A DNA stretch of 64,000 nt from Boswellia sacra. Taxonomy: Eukaryota > Streptophyta > Magnoliopsida > Sapindales > Burseraceae. Location of the stretch: the NCBI GenBank assembly GCA_013180625.2, contig SNVD02013097.1, forward strand, positions 631,501 to 695,500. Reading direction: 5' to 3'. The translations under genes and the position numbers were made by a program. This document shows positions 36,543-46,949 of this stretch, piece by piece. Positions within the stretch are counted from its first letter, which is position 1. Each line of letters begins with the position of its first letter. The notes beneath the pieces are model-generated. The model saw only the letters and a list, made by a program, of their open reading frames with translations, was not told the origin of the DNA and did no database searches.

Positions 36543-37279
36543 AAAGCCGAATCGAGCAATTCGTCAATGAGGTAGTTTTGCTCTCACAAATCAATCGTCA
36601 GAATGTGGTCAGGCCATTGGGCTGTTGTTTGAAGATAGAAGTTCCTTTACTAGTTTATGAATATGTCAACAACGGTACTCTCTATGAGCACATACATAAG
36701 ATAGACAAGGCATCCATCATTTCCTGGGAAACACGTCTGAGGGTAATGGCAGAAACTACGGAAGTGCTTTCCTATTTGCACTCTGCAGCTTCTACTCCAA
36801 TCATACATAGAGATGTCAAGTCGTCTAGTATACTCTTAGACAATAACTACACCGCAAAAGTGTATGATTTTGGGGCTTCCAAGTCGGTTCCCATGGATTT
36901 AACTCAAATATCCATAATGGTTCAAGGACCTTTTGGGTATTTAGATTCTTAATACTTCTTCAGTAGCAAGTTGACAGATAAAAGTGATGTCTACAGCTTT
37001 GGAGTAGTCCTTATTGAGCTACTGACAGGAAAAAAGCCAATTTTTTTAGATAGGCCTGAGGAAGAGAGACCTATGGTTATTTTTTTTCTTTCCTCGTTGG
37101 AAGAAGGTTCATTATATGAAATTCTCGAGAGCCATTTAATAAAAGATAAGAATAAGGAGCAGTTTGTCGCAGTGGCGGAGCTGTCATCAAGGTGCTCAAG
37201 TGTGAAAGGAGATGAGAGGCCTACTATGAGGGAAGTAGCAATGAAATTAGAGAGATTGTTAATGATGCATAACAACTAA
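36543..37279 (+). pseudogene. WAK exon 3 continued: kinase C-lobe, one stop
   Basis: Completes the kinase cut at 26,615: [37 protein letters not shown], the catalytic loop [18 protein letters not shown] in KVYDFGASK, and SDVYSFGVVLIELLTGKKP to the C-terminal DERPTMREVAMKLERLLMMH. In the activation segment the usual YLDPEYF is changed to YLDS-stop-YF (TAA about 36,950). Otherwise the frame is open to 37,279. The preserved HRD and DFG motifs suggest fairly recent decay. Confidence 0.88.
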
Positions 37280-37747
37280 CAAGAAAATGTTGAAGCAAAA
37301 CAAGAGAGAAAATATTTATCGGATGCTGATAAATGTGACAGTAGTAGCAATACAGGTGCCGGGTATGACATGATCAATGACAATGACCAGGTAGCTGTGG
37401 CGTCATTTGATGATAGGAGATGAATAGATGATTGTAGCATGATCAATGCAATGATGCACTGGTATATGATTCCTACATATTATCGTATTCAGGGTGAGTA
37501 GAGGACGCTAATTTGAGTAGTATGTATTTGGTACAAAAAGTTTGATTATTTTTGGAAACTCGGAAAAAGCTTCAGTTCAAACTGCAGAAAGGATATTATT
37601 CATAAGAGCCTTTTGTGTCAAATCCCTCGTTGTAGTTATCCATTAACATGTCTATGATTTGTAATTTGTAGTTTGTATAAGGATGCGCTGAACATGAAGA
37701 AAAATAAAGGAAAAATGAGCTCGAGGTCTCATCATATCCTATGTAAT
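37280..37747 (+). other. WAK gene 3' flank
   Basis: Non-coding sequence whose blocks recur at 12,340-12,600 and in part at 56,400-56,480 (GATGATxGxAGATGAATAGATG). It is therefore part of the repeated WAK unit. Confidence 0.55.
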
Positions 37748-38243
37748 TGTTGAAATAAAAGGGGCTATAGTGCTGTAGATAAGTGAATGATTATGCAGAA
37801 AATTATTTCTACAAGAAACGGATATGCTACTGCAGAGCAAAAAACAAAGTTTTAATGTATAGAATTTTATTATTCATTTCCTGATAAAATAACCGATCTG
37901 AACAACACATTTTTATACATTGAAAATATAATTATTCTAGTTAACCTAGACAACATGAGTAATTTTCCTTTCGGTATATGTTAAAATAATGTGCTTTGTG
38001 TGTCTACAATAGTCTAGAATAATCATGTAAAATATCTAAGGATTATATAATATTTAAATTACTAGATGTGTCTAGAAATACATAGGTAGGCAGGCAGGCA
38101 GCAAGTAAAATTATTTACTATAATAAATCATCAGTTTATCAACAATCTAGAGAACGAAAATACTAAAAGACTCGTGCTAATTGAAGTACACAGAGAATTC
38201 TGCAGCATTCTTTTTAAGGAGTACATTAATTTAATTTCAAACA
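37748..38243. mobile_element. solo LTR, 496 bp, TSD GTAAT
   Basis: Begins TGTTGAAATAAAAGG and ends TTTCAAACA, so its termini are inverted (TGTTgAAA / TTTCAAACA). GTAAT lies on both sides (37743-37747 and 38244-38248). The paralogous flank at 12,340-12,815 lacks this block, giving an empty-site comparison. No internal element sequence remains. Confidence 0.85.
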
Positions 38244-38810
38244 GTAATTGATCTACCTTATTTTGCCATATATACAATTCATCTTCCATTTCTCCCGATT
38301 GCTTATCTTAACCTTTTGAGCTTTACGTAACTTTCCTTCTTATTCACGAGCTAACTTATTTCCTCCTTTTAGAATTTAATTGGGAACAAGGCAAAGGTAT
38401 TTCTTTTCATCCATAATTGGGTTGTCCACTTATTTCTTTCCCTCTGACGCCCTGAGCTAATTCCTTTGACGCCCTATGGTAAAACTTGCACATTGGGAAG
38501 TGATAATTTGAATTTATATATAATTAAATGGATAAAAATTAATAACAAATAAAGTGGTAATCATCCATCTAATAAGAATATAATAGCACATTGAATTTTG
38601 TAAATATGATTTTTTTATTTACTATTCTTCATAATATTAGTCTCGTGCTCCCCATCACTTTTATTCAAATTCAATCCTTGTAGGCCATTTATCTAATCTA
38701 TTCAATAGTGAAAGAGTGATAGCAGTTGAATTGGCTTTTGTTTTTTAATTTTCAGTTTTATGTGCGCACAAGCCAATGCTCACCATGCAGTCTACTTCCA
38801 ATTATATACA

Positions 38811-39220
38811 GAGAAAATATCACTTATTATTCTTAGGTTTTGATTAATGATCATTCGTTCAGTACATCCCCTTTACCTTTTTAAAAATTCATCACATCAC
38901 CCTTAATTACTAACAATTTTCATTAATGTAAGGTAATGTGAGAGGTTTAAAAAAGGAATTTCACGAATTATTTTAATTAAAAAATTTTCTGCAACTATAT
39001 AACTATATTTACGTGTTAGAAGAAGATATGGATATATATCATCATATTCGCGATTTGACTTATCCAAGTGATGGTGTAAAAATGCAATTAAATTAACGGT
39101 TTCTTTCATGGATCTGAGTGATGAATTTCTTGAAAGTCAAAGGGGATGTAGATAAAATGGGTAAAAATTGACAATTAATGGTATTAAGCAAAACCTACGG
39201 ATAGAATGTGATATTTTCTC
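38811..39220. mobile_element. MITE, 410 bp, adjacent to the CACTA element
   Basis: The left GAGAAAATATCACTTATTAT...AGGTTTTG is inverted at the right as CAAAACCTACGGATAGAATGTGATATTTTCTC, giving ~32-bp TIRs with few mismatches. The flanks are TA-rich (TATATACA / ACTATATATA), so the exact target duplication is unclear. It ends 20 bases from the CACTA terminus. Confidence 0.65.
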
Positions 39221-39239
39221 ACTATATATATCCCAATGC

Positions 39240-39400
39240 CACTACAAGAATTTTTGATATATTTGCCACTTTATAATTTTTTTATTTGACATTTTTTTAA
39301 AAAAGTGAGAAATATAACATTAGTCTAAAAGTCAAACCTGCTATTTGTCACTTTTGTCTTTATTCAATCAAATATTTATCATATTTTATAAAAATATGAC
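39240..39400. repeat. left subterminal region of the CACTA element
   Basis: Short motifs ATATTTGCCACTTT, TATTTGACA and CTATTTGTCACTTTTG recur in both orientations. In CACTA elements such arrays bind the TNPA-type protein. Confidence 0.5.
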
Positions 39401-39923
39401 AAATATGTGAATATATAATCTTTTTCATTTTCCTCTCACATTTTTCATCTTCTCTTTCAAGGATTGTGAATGTAATATTTTAAATTTTAATAAATAAAGA
39501 AGTAAAAAAATCTCAAAATAATAATTAAATAATACACTTTTATGTTTTAATATTTAATTAAAAATAATTTTTTAAAATATTTAAATAAAAGATAAAATTT
39601 TTATACAAATTAAATAATAAATTTTTAAAATCAAATTAATAAATTAATAAGAAGTAAATTTTTAAACATGAAAGTTGTATGAAATAAATAAATTATCTTA
39701 TACTTTTAAAGTTGATTAAAATCACATTGTTTAATTTTTAAAGTAAGGACATATGCTATAGACCGAGGTAGGGTTTCTCTCTTCCACATTCGTATCTTTA
39801 GAACAGAACCCTTTATCAACTTTCGCCTCCCCAAGTCCCTTCACCTCCTCGCTTTCCCCTCTCAAACCACACCTATCAGAGAAAACGCGCCTCGTGCGGA
39901 GATCTTTACAGTGAACAAAGAAG

Positions 39924-40398
39924 ATGGCTGTAGCCACTATTCAAAAGCTCTCATCCCAAATTCATCGGCTTCCGTCTCTTTCCCTCTGCTCCCAATACCT
40001 AATCTCTCAGTCTTCCGCCACCAGTTCCTCCGCCAAAGTCGCCGACAGAATCGTTAAGCTCTTCGCAATCGAACCCTATAGGCCAGAAGCGCGAGATCGT
40101 GGGGCTATTAGGGTAGACTCTCCTAAAAGCCCTGACGAACCATAGGCTCATAGACCCGACCTCTCACCAGCTTGAAGAGATCAACGCGTGCTCTACAGAG
40201 TGCAAGGTGAACACCGTGCGGGAGTGGTTGGAAAAGCTGCCGCCTAGGTCGTATGACGAAGAGTACGTGCTGAAACGGAACTCGAGGGCTCGGGTCTTGA
40301 ACAAGCATTCAAGGCTGGGGTGTCAGGTGGTCCTCAATCGGGATCTTGAAGGTATGGTGGTGGCCGTCCTCGAGCCCAAACCATGGGACACCCCCTAA
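39924..40398 (+). pseudogene. captured 2Fe-2S ferredoxin-like mitochondrial protein (At3g07480-like), near full length
   Basis: Begins MAVATIQKLSSQIHRLPSLS, a mitochondrial-type presequence, then SSAKVADRIVKLFAIEP. A frameshift at 40,072-40,081 moves to the frame GQKREIVGLLG-stop-TLLKALTNH. From there it is open to the end: LIDPTSHQLEEINACSTEC, EWLEKLPPRSYDEEYVLK, RLGCQVVL, ending KPWDTP at 40,398. The internal TAG at 40,114 replaces a Gln codon. It matches over essentially its whole length the Arabidopsis ferredoxin-like family typified by At3g07480, from memory of that family. About 60 bases of apparent 5' leader precede it. Being intronless and near complete, it was captured from a short gene or as cDNA. 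Confidence 0.7.
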
Positions 40399-40629
40399 TT
40401 TTGATATTATTTTTTAGGCATTTTCATTTTCACTTTGAGAAAGAAATAATCAATCTTTAAAAACAAAACACTCAGTTTCCTTTTGTTTTCAATTTCAATT
40501 TCATGGATTTGGACTTTAAAATCAATCACATCATCGGTATTGTATTGTTGTGAGTTAGTTAAAAATCCCATCTCTGCTTGCTTTTATATTTACATTTTCT
40601 TGTTTACATAATTATGCTCTGATTGAGGC

Positions 40630-40775
40630 TACAAGAAACACATTATTCAGAAGTCCTTCCAGGATCTGCTTCGGAAGCAGGAAGGTGATAGGTCTCCGTC
40701 CATCACCAAAGTTCTCATTCTCCTTATCTTCGCACAATACCCACTTAGCTACCAGCAATAGCATTTTGAAGGCTT
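40630..40775 (+). pseudogene. possible captured plastid transit-peptide fragment
   Basis: One frame reads ATRNTLFRSPSRICFGSRKV then Ser/Pro/Arg-rich residues with no acidic residue, typical of a chloroplast transit peptide, but there is no ATG in place and no recognisable mature part. Weak call; it may simply be the 5' leader of the next exon. Confidence 0.25.
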
Positions 40776-40800
40776 TAATTTTCCCAATTAATCAATCGAA

Positions 40801-40902
40801 ATGGGAGTTGATTTGAGGCAAGTTGTTGCTGGTGTCTTAACTCTCACCATGTTTGTAATGCTTGGCAACATGATCAAAAGAGACCATTTTGATTCCATCA
40901 CT
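40801..40902 (+). pseudogene. captured first exon of a type II membrane protein (MGVDLRQVVAG...)
   Basis: Thirty-four codons from ATG: MGVDLRQVVAG, then a hydrophobic helix VLTLTMFVMLG, then NMIKRDHFDS, followed by a perfect GTAAGC donor at 40,903. A short cytosolic N terminus plus a single helix is the usual start of Golgi type II enzymes such as glycosyltransferases. I do not recognise the gene with certainty. No following exon of the same gene is seen in the element. Confidence 0.45.
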
Positions 40903-41688
40903 GTAAGCACTTCTTCTTCTTGTACTACTTCTACTTCTGCTTTCCTCTTATCTTCATTTCTTTCTGATCTGCTCTACTTTGAATATAAATTTTTAGTTTT
41001 TTCTGTCTTTGATTGATCTGTTTTGTGATATGTTTTGAGCTTGAGGGACATCTTCGAGGCTTTGTGCTTCTGGGATTGATATCTTTTCTCTCTTTTACTG
41101 GATTTATGCAATAGTTCAGTTAACCCTATTGTTACTTGTGCAGGAAATGAAGGTTTTATAAACAAATTTGAAATCTTTAATGGCTTGTTTTTGCTTTGTT
41201 TTCAGTTTAGGTAGATGGGATTGTTAAGATAATTAAGCTGAATATTTGTGTTTCTTCTTCTTCTTCTTCTGCTGCATTGTTTTTGTAACTCAATTGTTGT
41301 TGGAAAGATTTGAAGATTTCAGCTTTCAATATCTTTTTTTAAATAATTATCTTGCAAGTTCTAGTTTTATTATTTTGTGCTTTTAATTTATACTGTTATT
41401 TGAAATCTTTTGTTTGTGGTAGTGTCTGTCCAGTGTTTGCTGGGTGTTACTTGTTTTAAGACTTTGATCATATTGATATCTGCATCTGTGTTCATCCTGA
41501 TCATTGGATGTTTGTGCATTTTGATTCTGATATGTTCCAGAGTATGTTGATAAGAAAGCACTGGTTGAAGGGTGAGAACTTTTTATATTTATTGCACTGG
41601 TTGAACATATCAACTTATACATTTCATGCATAAACTTAAAATTCGTAATTAATACTTAAGATTGGACTTGGTTTTTTTAACATTGCAG

Positions 41689-42018
41689 GCTCTGATGAGC
41701 AGAAGTTTCTTGAAGCATCAATGGCATATGTAGCAGGGAAACCTATTATGTCCGATGAAGAGTTTGATAAACTAAAGTTAAGACTGAAGGTTGGTTTGGG
41801 TTTCAAATTCAAGCCCTTTCTCCTTGCCACTCTGTTATGTCCATTCACTTTTGTTACACGTTTCTAAGTAGATCAGTTGGAGACTATTCCATTAATTATG
41901 CTTTTCTTTGTCATTATATCTCTCTCTAATAAGATTTACTTTGACCATTACTATTTTTTAGGCGGAAGGCAGTGAAATTGTGGTTGAGGGTCCACATTGC
42001 AGTCTCCGTAGTAGAAAG
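41689..42018 (+). pseudogene. PGRL1: captured PGRL1 fragment, two exons
   Basis: PGRL1 is a thylakoid membrane protein of cyclic electron flow (the PGR5/PGRL1 pathway). Exon a (41689-41789) encodes SDEQKFLEASMAYVAGKPIM then SDEEFDKLKLRLK. Exon b (41962-42018) encodes AEGSEIVVEGPHCSLRSRK. Both are bounded by AG/GT signals with a 172-base intron and together match the stromal segment just before the first membrane helix. The upstream transit region and the downstream helices and cysteine domain are absent. Residues agree with the family at nearly all conserved positions and neither exon has a stop. Confidence 0.75.
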
Positions 42019-44117
42019 GTAGATTTCTATTTTATATCCTTTTCTTATGCATAAAGCCAAGGATTTTCCATTTCTGAAGAATTATAGTCTCTTGATTGAT
42101 CAACTATTATGTTAGGAATGTATTTAGGCTCTCTGAGTAGACAATTTATAAATTTCTCAAGCTGCACTTTTGTCTCCTCTAAATAGTGCAAAGTTCTATT
42201 TCATTTTAATTTTTTATCCAACTTTTTTCCACTAGATTTAAGTTGTATGTGGACATGACGAGTTATTAAGCTCAATTGTTATCATATATGACCTAGAAAT
42301 TTACCAGCTGCAGTAGTTTCCACAGGAATCAAAATTTCCATGATCTAATGATTACCTCCTGTAGCAGCTTGTTTGAACCATCTCCAGATTAGTAATGCCA
42401 TTCCCTGATATTGATAGCAATAGATGAACAGAGCTTTTGTTTCTTGTTGTCTACACTGGAATATCTCTGAGACTTTTTGATTTGAATATATTCCTTTGAT
42501 ACTTTAAACTCACCTAACAAACCCATCACCAGTTCCACCACCGCCAACTGTTGGTCTTGCTTTGGTTCATCTGATTCTGGATCAGTTTGGAGTTCACCAG
42601 TTGAGTTGAAACTCGGTTCAATAAGAAAACAAATTAAGAAACGAAAACCATAGTTGACGAGGTCAGTGCTTTTGTTTGTTTTCAGAATCCTCCCATATGA
42701 TGGTTTTGCAAGTTTGCTTCTTTTCTCATGATATATTGCAAATTTTCTTTTCTATTTTCTGCTTCTGTTAGCGATGTCATTTCCTGTTTGTTTATACCTC
42801 CATATGAAACTTTTTAATTGGATTCAATGGAATAGAGTTTATGCATTCTTTATGTTCTTTCGATTCAGTGGCTTGAGTTGGCAAAAAGGAACATTAAAGT
42901 CTAGGAAAGAGTGAAAGAGTAATTGTAACAATTGGTATTTCCTTAGTTTTGTAAATTAATCATCAGGTGGTGAAGCTATGCACTCAAGGTATATCAAATC
43001 AATTAAAAAATATTCATTTTTTCGCTGTACACTCAAGGCATATCCCATTTATCAAATAGTAAACTCTCATTGTTATTGAAAGGAGTAACTTTCATTCTTT
43101 TCCTGTAATAGTTTAGGTTCTAGACAAATGACAATGAGAGTGGAAAGGTGGGATTTTTGTACAATTTATATTTCCTTTTAGGCGTTGTTCACTCAACATG
43201 GTTCAAATGTGACAATCTAAACCAAATATTGAGCTAATGCCAAATCCATAATCTCATCAAGGATAAATGAGTGAGTTCTGTTTCTTGAACCAGTCAGGTG
43301 CCTGGTAGATCCTGCAGTAGTAGTGTCATCTTGGTTTTGAAGGTCAGAAAGAACTAAAAGGATTGAAGGAGAACAGAAGTTTAATAGCCATGGCTGTATG
43401 TTTCTGTGATGTATTGAGTGGTAGGACTTGGGTTTCTTCTGGAAATCCGATGCCGTGTAAGGAAAAGAATTGCTGGATATCCGTGTATATTGTTGGTCAT
43501 TTGAACATTTTGCTCGATGGCATTAAGATGAGAAATTGAGTTTAGGACAATTTTTAAGATTTCACTCAAATACATAATATAGTACAATATCTGCTGAGTC
43601 CCTTTTAAAATTTTGAGTAGTCATTAGAGATATTTGTTTTGCAGCATGAGTGATGTTTAGTGATGGAGTTCAAGCCATTTTCAGCTGCAACAATTATAGG
43701 ATGCCCCATGGTCTAAAAAGAAGATTTTTATTGTCAGACAAAAATTCTTATCTCAAAGTCTTTTTTTTTTTTTTAAAATCAATTTTTAAATCTCTAGCTG
43801 TTTTGATGATAGCCTGTTTAATGTAGCTTCCCAGCCATTATTTATTTATTTTTTGTTGGACCTTTTTTCTTTTTCCAGTTGTTGGAAGCTTATTATAAAT
43901 ATTTTTTCCGTACAGTTCAGGGAATAACAGAAGGGGAATGCTGGATGAGGCTGATATAGATCAAATGAATAACATGTCAATTCTAAGTAAGTTAGACGAA
44001 AGAAATAATGCATAAAAAGTTGTATTGTCAGAGATTGATGAACCTTAACATTCAACTTGTAATGTTAAAAACAAAGAGGATGGCCTCTCCAAAACTTCTC
44101 ATCCCTTGCCATTAGGA
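42019..44117. other. CACTA interior without recognised coding sequence
   Basis: Probably intron or other non-coding parts of captured loci. Only short frames without features are present. A short CDS-like patch after an acceptor-like CCAG at 41,540 (EYVDKKALVEG followed by a GTGAGA donor), outside this range, is too brief to assign. Confidence 0.4.
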
Positions 44118-44580
44118 GCACCAACTGGACAAATTAGGAAAAAAACTTCTTGTGCTTGATCTGAATAGGCTGCATGCAGATATAGTTTCTCCTCCCCCAA
44201 AGGATTATAAAGCAGACATAAACATTGCAAGACGTACAGGTGAATCAATGTTGAATCATTGGTTCATGACTGACTGGTCAAATCTAATTTTTTTTTCTTG
44301 TCTCAGTTTTCAAGAGACCCTTTTGTTCCGATTTTCTGAGGTTCTGCTTTGAGCGATTTGAAGTTGGTGTTTGGTCCTCAAGAAACAAGTACTCTTCTAC
44401 CGTGCTTTACCAGTCATTTATTACATCATTTTCTTTCTTTATCTTGTTGACTTATCTTTCTCTTTTTTGTGTTATATAATAAAGAGGCATATTAATTTTT
44501 TACAGGAAAAATGTTGAAAGAGTGGTTAAGTTTTTTATGGGAGATATGAAGCACAAGTTGCTATTTTGTTGGGTAGTTAC
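44118..44580 (+). pseudogene. captured FCP1/NLI-interacting (HAD-like) phosphatase fragment, three exons
   Basis: Exon 1 (~44118-44240) reads KLGKKLLVLDLNRLHADIV, the HAD motif I region, in which the DxDxT/V-type catalytic pair is already atypical (LDLN), then DINIARR. Exon 2 (~44308-44388) reads VFKRPFC then RFCFERFEVGVWSSRNK, the motif II region; one base appears out of frame. Exon 3 (~44508-44580) reads KNVERVVKFFMGDMKHKLLF. This resembles the plant family of SCP1-like/UBLCP-type phosphatases. The C-terminal motif III part is absent. Introns are retained, so capture was from genomic DNA. Confidence 0.6.
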
Positions 44581-44909
44581 TACCCCGTTTTGCATGGAAC
44601 CAAAGTAGTTGGGTGATGAAGAATTGTCATTTATTTTCTTGCATTCCCGCTTTTTGTTCTGGTCTTCTGATAGAGCAAAACTACGCCAATTTGAAGGACT
44701 ATGTTTTGGAACTTGCTAATAAGAGTACATGATTATGTTTTACTTATTGAATTGAATTCTAATCTTAGAACCTTTCCCTGATCAATATGAAGTTACTTGT
44801 AGATAATTTTAAAGGTTTATAGTTCTCTGACCATTATATATTCATATCTCTCTACATATATGAACATATTCTCTTAACATTAGCTCTGTTTTGAACTTGA
44901 TTTTTGCAG

Positions 44910-45085
44910 GATATGGGAGACTTTTCTTGTCCTTTTGGTCATTTACACTGCTTGGGAGTCACCATTCGAATTTGGATTCCTTAGAAATCCACAGAAGCCA
45001 CTTTCCATTATTGATAACATTGTGAATAGATTCTTTGCTGTGGACAGTTTTCTCACCTTCTTTGTAGCTTACCTTGACAAAGCTA
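44910..45085 (+). pseudogene. captured Shaker K+ channel exon (S1-S2, KAT/AKT-like)
   Basis: After an acceptor TTTTTGCAG the frame reads IWETFLVLLVIYTAWESPFE, then FGFLRNPQKPLSIIDNIVNR and FFAVDSFLTFFVAYLDKA, the S1 helix, loop and S2 helix of plant inward-rectifying channels. The voltage sensor, pore (GYGD) and cyclic-nucleotide domains are missing. Beyond 45,085 the sequence diverges. The fragment is only ~60 residues and has no stop. Confidence 0.75.
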
Positions 45086-45159
45086 AAAATGCTTGGCCTG
45101 TGTTTCAACACTGTTTAAGCATTTAAGGCATGCTGAATTTTTTTTTTTAATTTTTGAAA

Positions 45160-45410
45160 CTATTATACTTGGCGGTCAAAAACCGCCAAGTATATATATA
45201 TTTTTTTAATTTTAAATCTATTATATTTGGCGGTCAAAAACCGTCAAATATAGTCAGGTGTATATTTGGCACTTTGACCGACCGCCAAATATAGTCCGTC
45301 AAATATAGTCAAAATGACTATATTTGGCGGTGCCATTGGTGGCGCTTTTAAGACCGCCAAATATATACATATTTGACGGTCAAAGACCGCCAAATATGGT
45401 CATTTTTCTT
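45160..45410. repeat. right subterminal array of the CACTA element (TTTGGCGGT inverted repeats)
   Basis: At least eight copies of (A)TATTTGGCGGTC or its complement ACCGCCAAATAT occur in 250 bases, several forming perfect short hairpins around AAAA loops. They end 10-15 bases before the terminal CTTGTAGTG. Confidence 0.75.
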
Positions 45411-45419
45411 GTAGTGTGC

Positions 45420-45689
45420 CCTCTAAGAAGGTCGAGAGAAAAAAAAAAAGAAGAAGCAAGATTGTCATTATTGATTTGTAACTTCTTTTTAAGAAAAAGA
45501 GAATGGAACCCATAATGGATTAACCCAAATGGCGGAGGGTGATCAGGCTACTATAAGGTCCTAGATTCAATTCCATATAAAAGAGAGAATTAGTTGTGGT
45601 GCGCCTCCATAGGAAGAATAGGTATAAATACAATATTATATATGAATTGAAAGATGGGTTAAAATGACTGAGAAAGAATAGATATAAAT
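45420..45689. other. flank of the CACTA element containing one arm of a ~60-bp tandem duplication
   Basis: The unit GAATAGGTATAAATACAATATT...GATGGGTTAA.ATGACTGAG at 45,618-45,672 is repeated at 45,677-45,689 plus 46,385-46,440, the second copy being split by the hAT element. No gene is present. Confidence 0.55.
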
Positions 45690-46384
45690 GAGGGTGGCAA
45701 TTTTTGATACAACACACGAACACGACTTGACACGACACAGGTTTAAGCGGGTTTGGGTTTTGGTATATTCGTGTTCTTGTTGGAGATGTCAACCCGTTTA
45801 ATAATTGTGCCGTGTTCGAGTTGAGAGTCTTCAACATGCGAACACGATTATGACACGAGTAACACGAATAACACGAATACATATTATACACGATTGACAC
45901 GATAACACGATTAACACGAATATTGACACGATTACAAAATAATATTAAATTTAAAAATACAAAACTTAATATTGTAGTTTTAGACATTTTAGTCCCTACA
46001 TGTATCCAAATTTTAAAATAAAAATAGAATTTTAAAAACCTAATAGATTTTAAAACTTAGGATATTTTTGTCATTTAACAAAAGTTGGAAACCTAACTCT
46101 GTAACCTGTCATAATCGTGTTAACGGGTCATAATTGTGTCAATCGGATCGTGTCAATAATGTAAACATGTCTTAATCATGTTAGACGGGTCGTGTTCGTG
46201 TCTAACACAAGCATGACCCGTTTATTATTCGTGTTAGCGTATCGTGTCGTGTTACCCATTTAATAATCGTGTCGTGTTCGTGTTGAGTCATAATGACATG
46301 AATAATAAACGGGTCATGTTCATGTTGGGTTAATCTTTATCGTGTCACAGCTCGACACGACACGAACACGAATTGCCACCCCTA
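45690..46384. mobile_element. hAT-type foldback element (695 bp), TSD ATATAAAT
   Basis: GAGGGTGGCAATT at the left and AATTGCCACCCCTA at the right are inverted termini. ATATAAAT flanks both ends (45682-45689, 46385-46392), an 8-bp duplication typical of hAT elements. The interior is packed with CACGA/TCGTG motifs (ACACGAACACGA, GTGTCGTGTTCGTG), so most of it can fold back. No transposase is present. Confidence 0.82.
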
Positions 46385-46392
46385 ATATAAAT

Positions 46393-46949
46393 TCAATATT
46401 TTATATGAATTTAAAGATGGGTTAAGATGACTGAGTGGGGGTGGACTTACAATGAGCTTCCCTTTACAAAGTTTATATAGTAGAATGATTGGCTTAGGCC
46501 TTAGTGGCTGATAACTTCTATTTGCCTTGAGTTAAGGTTAAAACTATCGGTTAATCATGGTTAGATTAACTCATTTGGAGTGCAAGATTAGCTTACCTAT
46601 TTGCACTCTGAAGCTTTGTTATGTGCAAAAGTTTGGCTTCTAGCGATTAGCTTATGCAAAGGGGAAGGATTTATTTTAGATTGGTAGTGTTTATGCTTCC
46701 ATATCTTGGCAACATTTAAATCACAAAGCAAGAAATTGGATGGTTTACTTCGAGGGAAACCAAAAACCTAAACCGGACAAATGAATTCATTTATTTTTAT
46801 TCGTTAACAATGACCTTTTGTATAAAGAAATAATAATAATTTCTCCTATACTTTAGCCACTATCAGGTAACAAAATAACAAAATAGCCATCAACAATAAT
46901 ATCTCCAATATTTATAGAATATGTCATTTAAGAACTAAAATATAGCTTG
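46393..46949. other. intergenic DNA, nothing recognised
   Basis: Contains the right part of the duplicated ~60-bp unit and low-complexity AT sequence up to the Gypsy LTR. Confidence 0.5.

Larger units (their letters stand above)
39240..45416 (+). mobile_element. Pack-CACTA: 6.2-kb CACTA transposon carrying host gene fragments, TSD TGC
   Basis: The left end CACTACAAGAATTTTTGATA and right end (reverse complement) CACTACAAGAAAAATGACCA share the En/Spm CACTA terminus. TGC flanks both sides (39237-39239 and 45417-45419), the 3-bp duplication typical of CACTA elements. Subterminal arrays of TATTTGGCGGT/ACCGCCAAATA lie at the right end and TATTTGCCACTTT/TATTTGTCACTTTT motifs at the left. No TNPD or TNPA-like coding sequence was seen, so it is non-autonomous. 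Between the ends lie fragments of at least five unrelated host genes, all sense on the + strand and most with flanking intron signals. Confidence 0.88.

Noticed and set aside
43381..44055. minus-strand ORFs inside the CACTA element as transposase
   Set aside because: Short, with no similarity to TNPD/TNPA motifs; they are in probable captured intron sequence.
45500..45600. tRNA-derived SINE or tRNA gene
   Set aside because: GGTCCTAGATTCAATTCC resembles a pol III B box, but no convincing A box, tRNA fold, tail or target duplication was found.
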